DNA of 64,000 nucleotides, taken from positions 14,107,840 to 14,171,839 of the forward strand of contig OY855915.1 of assembly GCA_963693305.1 (NCBI GenBank), given 5' to 3'. This stretch comes from Meandrina meandrites (lineage: Eukaryota > Cnidaria > Anthozoa > Scleractinia > Meandrinidae). Position 1 is the stretch's first letter. Every line of letters starts with the position of its first letter. Of the stretch, positions 57,000 to 64,000 are shown one piece after another. The position numbers were made by a program, and so were the translations under genes. Below the pieces are notes generated by a model, which made no database searches, was not told the origin of the DNA, and saw only the letters and a program-made list of their open reading frames with translations.

Positions 57000-57602
57000 G
57001 AGTTAGTTCAGTGGAAGATTTACAGAACAAGCTGCAGAGCCCGTAAGACGTGGGGCTCCACATACTACGTTAATAAAGTAATAACTGTTAATCATCTTTA
57101 CAAAACAACATATTTTATTGTAGGAGGGGCATGAGTTTTTTACTGGTCTCTATCAAACTCTAAAATATGACATCATATGACCAATTTAGAACTATTATTT
57201 TTAACTGTCTTGGGAAATCTTATTTTGACATTACGGAAGCAATAGGTCCCGAAAAATAAGATGTGCTGCTGTTAATATTATCGTTGTTGTTGTTTTTTGT
57301 TGCTTTATAACTACAAGGGAAACTATTGATGTTATGAATGACGACATCTTTCGTATCAGGCGGGTCGTACGCGAACTCGTAATAGTGTTGCAATGTTAGC
57401 GCTATTTGTGCGTGTATGAGTCAAACGATAAGTATCACGTGATCCACAGTCACTGATCAAGGATACATGTTTTGTTAAAATTAGCGGCACTTATGATCAG
57501 CTTTAAGATGATTGCAAAAGTTATAGCAAAAGGCCCTTTGACGCAAGAAATACTAAAATACACTCGCTGCCTTTTTCGCAAAACCTGATTCAATGTCTCT
57601 GG

Positions 57603-60600
57603 CTATTTCTTATTTTTATTTTTCCATCCACTGACAATATTGGAATCAAGTTGTTCCTCCGCAACCCACGAACGCCGCCATTCTACCACGTACGCGTTCT
57701 TGTGCTGCAAACAAAAAATGTGAATAACTAATTAGGCATGTTAACTCAGTGAACAAAGGAACATGGAAACTAACAAAGAGCTAAAAATATCATCTATTCA
57801 CGATAAAATCAAAAAAATCAAAATCAAAAAATCAAACTTAAAAATCAATAATCAAAAACCATAATTCAAATTATTCATTTTCTTCAAATAATCGCAAAGG
57901 TAAACTACCCTGTTGAAGGCGTTTGGCTTGTTGAGGGGCAGCGCGAAAAAGAGCGAGTGAAAAATGAGGTGGTGGCTTATGATAAACCATATTGGGAACT
58001 GGATAGCGCTGATTCAACAAAATTACAGGAAAGGGAGTTTTCCTTCCCGAAAAGAAAACTAACTACAAACACAAACCTAGAAATGAAACCTAAAAAGATG
58101 ACCCTAAAGAAATATGAGTGATTTTCATCACATCTAATTTTCTTTCATTTTCACCTACCACTAGCATTTCCTCTTCTGAATAAGTGAGTCCTTCAGTCGC
58201 ATTTTTTGCAACCGAGGCATTGAAACAGTTTTGTTCCTTTCTTCTCTCTTCTAATTCCTCCATTGGCCAAGTTGAGTATTTTGGCTCAAACGCATCGCCT
58301 GAAGAACACAATAGCAAATGAGGAATTAAAATCCACTGTACATGTATAACAAACAATGACTTCCTATTCAGTGTTTGATTTTTAATCACATTAATTGCTT
58401 GTTTATTTGGTGTTTAAATTAGGGACTGTGCAATAATTATCAGTTTGCTGGGGGGGGGGGGGGGGGAGGGGGAGGGTTTAATAAAAAAGTGCAACAAGAC
58501 CAAAAGTTTACTTAAGTACTAATTAACCAACACCCCCTACCTCGGCCTCCCACATGGCTCCTTATTAAATATATGGTAAGGGCCGTTTATATTTTATGGG
58601 AGAGGGGGGGGGGGGGGGAGTGCGGTGGAATTTTATAGGTAGCCTCTGCAATATCTAACGACCCATTTGCACCATCAAAATTTTTTTGCCTTGGCAACTC
58701 CCATTGCCAAGAACCCACTCCCAAAAAGGGAAGTAAAAATTAAACTTACTTATATATAAAGCTACACAATTGTAGTTTAAAGCGATAACCATAGTCACAA
58801 CATATTAACTCATGGCTGCTTCGTCTGCATGTTTGTGCAGTGATTACTTGTTTTTATTGACGGGAGTGTATTGATAGTTGGTGTGCTTGAGTTTATGAGT
58901 TTCTGAACATCGGAGAGGGGTGCGGGCGTGCTTTCCAGAAATATTTAGATTTTTCATAACTTCAGAAGCACTATTTTGGGTATTCTCATAGACTTTTCTT
59001 ATTGCTATTGATGCTATAGCAATTGCACTGATTAACTGTTTTTATTGATGGGGCTTGTTTCTTGGTTTGTGTTAGCTGTATTTGCAGCCAAATAGTTTGT
59101 GGGTTTGAGTTGATTAGATTCCAGATTAAATTAGATTCCAGATTGATTAGATTCCCCAGGGGGGCCCAGGGGCATGGTCCCCGAGGAGAATTTATTTTTT
59201 TTTTCGGAACCTTGGAAACCCTTTGTTGGGCATTCTGGTCAGATTTTTGCACTATTATAGATACAGTCATGACAACACTCCAGTGTAATTATTTTGAGTG
59301 ACCTCCCCTTACAGACCATAATTTTTTGCATGCTCACGCCCCAAATCCTACCAGCTCTCTCACTCAACCTCATAAAAAGTGAATGGTCTCCAACAGAACA
59401 TAATGTTAGTGTCTTCAAATGAGGACAGGCAAATTACAGACATGGCTGACTTGCCACCACCAGAATAACTCCAGGAGGCGCTATCCATGCCGGGGTATTT
59501 AAGAGAGAGAATATCAGTTAGAAACAGAAAAGAACTTCAAGTAACATCTTTATGTCACAGGGGGGGGGGGGGGGGAGGCATGGCAAAAGATAATCACCCC
59601 GGGGTGTATGGTGTTGAACAAAATAATTGAGAATACATTAGATTTGGAAACACTTCATTTTTACCTCCCCAAGTGATAAAGTATGCTTTCAAAAAGACAG
59701 TCTGTTAAAGACAACTTGCTTCTCAGTGTATTTTTTTTACACACTGCCCTTCCCCCTACTTTCATCATATTTGTTACCTTGACACTTAATGTGAATTTAT
59801 ATATCTTTTCTATTTGGTCAGAAATGGACACGTACCTGCCTGATATTTGTCCCACCAAGTCTTTCTTTCTTCCAATTTTTCATCTTGAAGAAGGGGGTGT
59901 TTGAACAGGCTAAAAATTAATCATCAAGATGTCAACATGGCTGCATGAAAAAAAATTGAACAGCTAAGAATAAGCAGACATTATTGATAATGATGATCCA
60001 CAACATGATCAAAGACTAATCAAGCGGTAATCAATTAGTAACCCAACTGATTCCCCATTATTATCATTGACGCCACTGATTTTTTAAGCCTGAAAATATT
60101 CCTTCTCATCAGATCAATGACTGCACCAGTCTGTTAGTTAACAACAGACTGTGTACGATGTACATTGGTTTTAACACAAATAAATTTCTTTCAAAGGCAC
60201 TTCTATTCAACTCAGATACTTAACTATATTTTGACTGATTGAGGGCTAAGTAAACAGTGTTTATTTTTTAATTTCCATGGCAGTTTCACTTTTTAACAAT
60301 GACAGTGTTGAGAATCAAATTGGCCAAAGTTGACCAAAACCACAGTCTAACGATGAAAGCTGCTAAACAATAAACATTTCATGTGGACATTACCAATGGC
60401 AAGTTTGCTTGTGATCTTAAAATCAAGTTTAATTTTTGCAAACCACTACTGAAAAACTATTTTGTCCTATGCAAGCTACGGCGGACTGGTTCGTGAGCTA
60501 TAATTGTTCATCGGCCTTGAAATTTGATTACTCACTTTGTTAAGAATCAGTCAAGGTTCTTCTTTCATTTTCATAACACTATTATGAGCTACAAGCATGT

Positions 60601-61158
60601 TCTCTAAGAAGGCTCCATATCATCAAACCTGAGGTGCCCAGCACTGAAGTTTTATTTAAAAAGTAGGTTTGTGTAGCCCTGACATATTTTGATATTCAGA
60701 CTTATAAATGGATACTCCAGGCACTGCTAAGGCTGCTATTGAAAGTTGGCATTGTTAGGATCTTAAGGATTATAGTGTACATGTGCTCACACTGTAGTTT
60801 AATGTAGAAAAATGTCCCCATATCAGAATATGAACCCTGCAACATTTAATTGAGAAAAGAACTGCATATACCTCGATAGAAGCATCTCTAGAAAATCCAG
60901 ACAAAACTGATCCTCTTATTAAGTTGTGTTGGTCCCAGGCCAGCAATATTAACGAGTGCCTAAAAACAAATGTACAAAAGAAAGGAAAACACACCAGTTA
61001 TTTTACAGTAATTGCTGTAAATGTGAAACCACCTTACCAACATGTACAATTTTTTTAAATGAGACTTATTACATACACCATGAAAGTAAATATATACACC
61101 CTAGTCACTTGGTTTTCTTCTCATAATAATAATAATAATAATAATGATAATAATAATG

Positions 61159-61221
<63 letters not shown>

Positions 61222-61607
61222 TTTAGAAAGTGGTACTGTTATTGGATTCCATATTAATATTTACTTACCTTTCCTGGTTTGTAGATACCAACTACTTTGA
61301 GACTGTCTTCCCTTTTGTTGGGTGACGCCGTGTCTTTTATCCATTTCTGTTGGGTCAACACCATGTTGTAATAGCTCACAAACTTCACTGCTACACAAAT
61401 TTGACCACAGTGTGCTGATATCATTTGATACAGGTGCATAACCAACAGCTTCCATATTTTTGTTAAGAATGGGAGGGATACAATAATCCTCATCATACTG
61501 CCACATAGGGCCCCGATTCAAGGCAATCCACTTGTGACCAAAATATGCCATCATAGTTTCTTGGCAGACTTGATAATAGTCTTCTATTTCCAGTTTTACA
61601 CCTGACT
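57603..61607 (-). CDS. Unrecognised 3-exon gene end, right copy (open)
   Basis: Exons on the minus strand: 61,607-61,269, 58,298-58,159 and 57,704-57,603, with the same acceptors and donors as the left copy and compatible phases (1, then 0). Together they give about 192 residues to a TAG stop. Exon 1 reads through DYYQVCQETMMAYFGHKW, PMWQYDEDYCIPPILN and STLWSNLCSSEVCELLQHG. Exon 2 has DAFEPKYSTWPMEELEERRK. Exon 3 is identical in sequence to the left copy. The 28-bp duplication that breaks the left copy is absent here, so this copy could be functional. No family was recognised; exon 3 weakly recalls a chromodomain end. The upstream part of the gene was not located, and no promoter can be named. 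An alternative frame at the end of exon 1 (SLKVVGIYKPGK) also looks protein-like, so the exon 1 frame is not certain. Confidence 0.5.
58449..58467 (+). repeat. poly-G run
   Basis: About 17 G in a row, then mixed G/A. The left-arm counterpart is C-rich but shorter and interrupted. Confidence 0.9.
59354..60070. other. 717-bp segment present only in the right arm
   Basis: The left arm reads directly from CAGTGGCG to TGGTAGGATTT at about 17,130. Here 717 bp lie between the equivalents. There are no terminal inverted repeats and no gene; it includes a run of about 15 G near 59,560. It could be a deletion in the left arm. Confidence 0.75.
61126..61220 (+). repeat. (AAT)n microsatellite with GAT interruptions
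   Basis: Counterpart of the left-arm (ATT)n run. It is interrupted by TGATAAT twice, which the left arm lacks. Confidence 0.95.
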
Positions 61608-63104
61608 CTGCATGGAAGAACCGTAGGTTGTAGTCAATTCATCCAAAGGCCATTCAATCAAGTTTAAGCTTATGTTCACATAAGATATTTGGAAAAATGT
61701 ACAACAAACTCTTCCCATAATAAGAGGGTGATAACACTGGATATCACTGTCCCAACAATGTCGTCATGAATAAAATGGAGAAAGTTCAATCCATATGTGC
61801 TCCAAATGAAGACCTTGAGAAGGTATGCAATTAGCTGCAACTGCATTGACTTGGTCATTACCATCTTGAACATCACCACTAATTTTACTACAATATCTCT
61901 GATACAAACATTTCCTTCAACTTGTGTTTACACAGTTGGTGAATGACCAAAGATTGGTGACAGTGGCTGGTCCTGCCGTTCAGAGCTCTTACATGTAGGT
62001 GTCTGTGGGTGCTGGATACAGGTAACTGTAACTGTAACTAATCCACCCCATAGGCATCTTCAGCATCACATAATGAGGAATGGGCTTTCTCTAAGTGTTT
62101 CGTCACTGGTGTACGGCATGAAGATCCTGCAAAAATTAATATGGAAAAAAATATAAAAAAATATTTACACACTTTCTTGAACCCCGTCAAAAACACACAA
62201 GATACATTTACTGCACGGACAAGTTTGGTTATTCAAATGCTGACAGCAAACCATTTAAACGAAGTGCTTATGAAGTTGGAGTTTTGAAGCCATTTCATAT
62301 ACAGTGAAATGCAGCAACATCTTTATATCATCGAATATATCATTGAATGTTTGTATTCTAGATTGGATGTGAAACACCATTTTCGTACTAATGGTCAACA
62401 TAAAACTCTTGTACACATGATGTGCGAGTGGCTTTCATTCTTTCTTGATAAAAAACTAAACCATTTCCTCAAAAGGCTTTAGGAGTGTGCATATTTGAGA
62501 ACAAGTTGTTTCTCAATCCTCAAGACTTGATACTCACGACTTGAAACTAAAAACACAAACTTTGAGTTTTGACTCAAGTATTGAGTTGAGACTGTCAATT
62601 TACTTTAGAGTATTTTAGATTGAGTATTCAAGGCAATGGTGCCTTACCATTGGTGATCATAGTCCCATTTCAGTTGTTCAGTGAGTGAAAGTTGTATGTC
62701 ATAGCGGCTACCACATTATATATATTACAAAATAATCTTTCAGTTCACTTGAAGGGTTCAGAGCTTGTGCTTTGAAATTAAAGAAGTTTGGTGGATTATT
62801 TTAATATTTGACATTTGCTTAATGTGTTGGAATAACTAGGCATATTCATAGAATTATAAGAAGTTAAGATAAATCTGTGCTGAAAAGATAAATCTGTGCT
62901 ACCCAAGGTGATCTGAATAGTTGGCTAAGTTTAAATTGAAGTCTGAATCTTAAAGACTAAAAAAGTATCTGTTACATTAGGCGTTTAATTTTGAATTGGA
63001 AGGCTTATGGTGAAATAAGGTTCGGTTCTGTAACCAATATCTTTGTTTCACATTTTGTTGCGTTGGTATGCAGAGTTTACTTAGCGGGTATGTATTAACA
63101 TGCA
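61608..63104 (-). other. Right-arm sequence upstream of the gene, no exon assigned
   Basis: Matches left-arm 13,111-14,583, then joins directly (near 63,075) to the equivalent of 7,796. No additional exon could be supported here either. Confidence 0.5.
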
Positions 63105-63556
63105 TCAAAAACACGTGTCAAAAAGTGTGCATGTGGAAGCTGCATTATTTGGTGAGGATATTGAATATCTTTTAGTGACAATAATATGATGTAATAATTT
63201 GAATGTCGTTTGTAGCACTTTTATATCTTGGCAGATAGCCTTAGTAAACAGTTTTTGTATTCTTTTGTAATGTCTCTGTCGAAGTAGTAAGACCACTTCC
63301 GAAAAACTGTAGGACACGTGTACTTTCGTTCAATAAATAGTCTGTAGTAGTCTTTGCATTTCATTTTACATACATGTAAATCTATTTCAGTATTTGGACC
63401 TAGAGCAACTGGCTTACTGATGTCGAGAATCCCCTTATCTACGTTAATATTTTTGCCTGAAACAAAAAGACATTTTGGAATTGCTGATGTCATCTGATAG
63501 AACTGAAGAAAGTTCGATTTAACATTACTATACTTCTCACTATAGAGAAGTCGCAT
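63105..63556 (-). pseudogene. LINE ORF2 C-terminal fragment, right-arm copy
   Basis: Counterpart of 7,313-7,771. KMKCKDYYRLFIERKY and RKWSYYFDR are in one frame (63,556-63,221) and TFKLLHHIIVTKR in another (63,317-63,105), because 7 bp have been lost near 63,246 compared with the left arm. It is non-functional. Confidence 0.55.
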
Positions 63557-64000
63557 TGCATGTTTTGATCACGTAGTGCGCAGGTTTTCACAAAACAAAC
63601 TGACCTGTGTTTACAAGTGTTTGACCCTTAAAAAGATATAAAAAGCTAAGGCAAGAAAAATTTTTATAATGCCCGGTCATTACAAGAAAATCTTGCCCGC
63701 TCATCAGCCAATCAGAGCGCACGTACTATTGTAGCCATATAATAAATTACAATACAACATAACTAGCTTATGATAATGATACCTAAACACACTAAATAAC
63801 TAACAGTACTGAGCTTACTTACTTATTGACAATTCAATTGAAAGTTACAAATGCGATAACATTGCTCACAATAATTATAACTGTACTAAAGAAAAAAGAA
63901 ATTGCAGATGTCATACTATTCAAATAATAATACCATCCTTACGTTATTAACAGAAAAATGGAAATACAACATAGATTAAATTGGGATTAGTACCCACTTT

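Larger units (their letters stand above)
57003..64000 (-). repeat. Right arm of the large inverted repeat (continues beyond window)
   Basis: Reverse complement of the left arm. Its inner end (TAGTTCAGTGGAAGATTT) abuts the last 96-bp unit. It lacks the 15.9-kb transposon and the 5.3-kb segment of the left arm and has its own extra 717 bp. It still matches the LINE tail (pairing with 6,869) at the last base of the window. Confidence 0.95.

Noticed and set aside
43721..57134. Giant repeat proteins of 1,000-3,000 residues over the 96-bp array
   Set aside because: All three plus frames are open because the unit lacks stop trinucleotides. The longest frames pass from one reading frame to another across 1-bp indels and through the N gap, and variants introduce stops in any single frame. 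This fits satellite DNA, not a gene.

Overview
The window looks like animal nuclear DNA, most likely from an anthozoan (stony coral or sea anemone). It is AT-rich and gene-poor. It contains GT-AG spliced exons, tRNA-derived SINEs, LINE 3' ends of a kind common in cnidarians, a decayed Maverick/Polinton-type polymerase and integrase, and very large tandem arrays. The organism is inferred from repeat content, not from a marker gene. No rRNA gene, intact tRNA gene or CRISPR array was seen.

Layout. (1) 1-6.3 kb: non-coding DNA with SINE/tRNA relics, small duplications, a 925-bp terminal-inverted-repeat element and a foldback element. (2) 6.87-19.48 kb: left arm of a large inverted repeat. The right arm runs from 57.00 kb past the window end at 64.0 kb. 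The arms carry LINE fragments and two copies of an unrecognised three-exon gene end; the right copy is open and the left copy is broken by a 28-bp duplication. They differ by three large indels: 5.3 kb (left), a 996-bp transposon with 6-bp target duplication (left) and 717 bp (right). (3) 19.5-23.0 kb: two SINEs, a strongly strand-skewed purine/pyrimidine block and a 10/20-bp satellite. (4) 23.0-27.0 kb: three copies of a roughly 0.5-0.6 kb repeat. (5) 29.1-36.4 kb (minus strand except the integrase): a tandem-repeat acidic protein gene with several frame breaks, cut by a fragment carrying a tail-to-tail integrase and protein-primed DNA polymerase B, both pseudogenes, ended by a long hairpin. 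(6) 37.2-40.8 kb: a second skewed block plus 10/20-bp satellite composite. (7) 40.8-42.2 kb: a third, older copy of a piece of the inverted repeat. (8) 42.2-43.4 kb: a 41-bp telomere-motif-bearing satellite. (9) 43.66-57.00 kb: about 139 copies of a 96-bp satellite, with a 200-N gap, ending where the right arm begins.

There is no operon-like cooperation among genes here. The window is best read as a satellite-rich, duplication-prone heterochromatin-like segment. The strongest signals are the 96-bp satellite whose consensus has no stop trinucleotide on the plus strand, the inverted repeat that ends at the satellite edge, the twice-occurring skew-block plus 10-bp satellite composite, and the DIDYILNDD-repeat protein. 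A false inverted join of two haplotypes at an unresolved satellite is a serious alternative for the inverted repeat.
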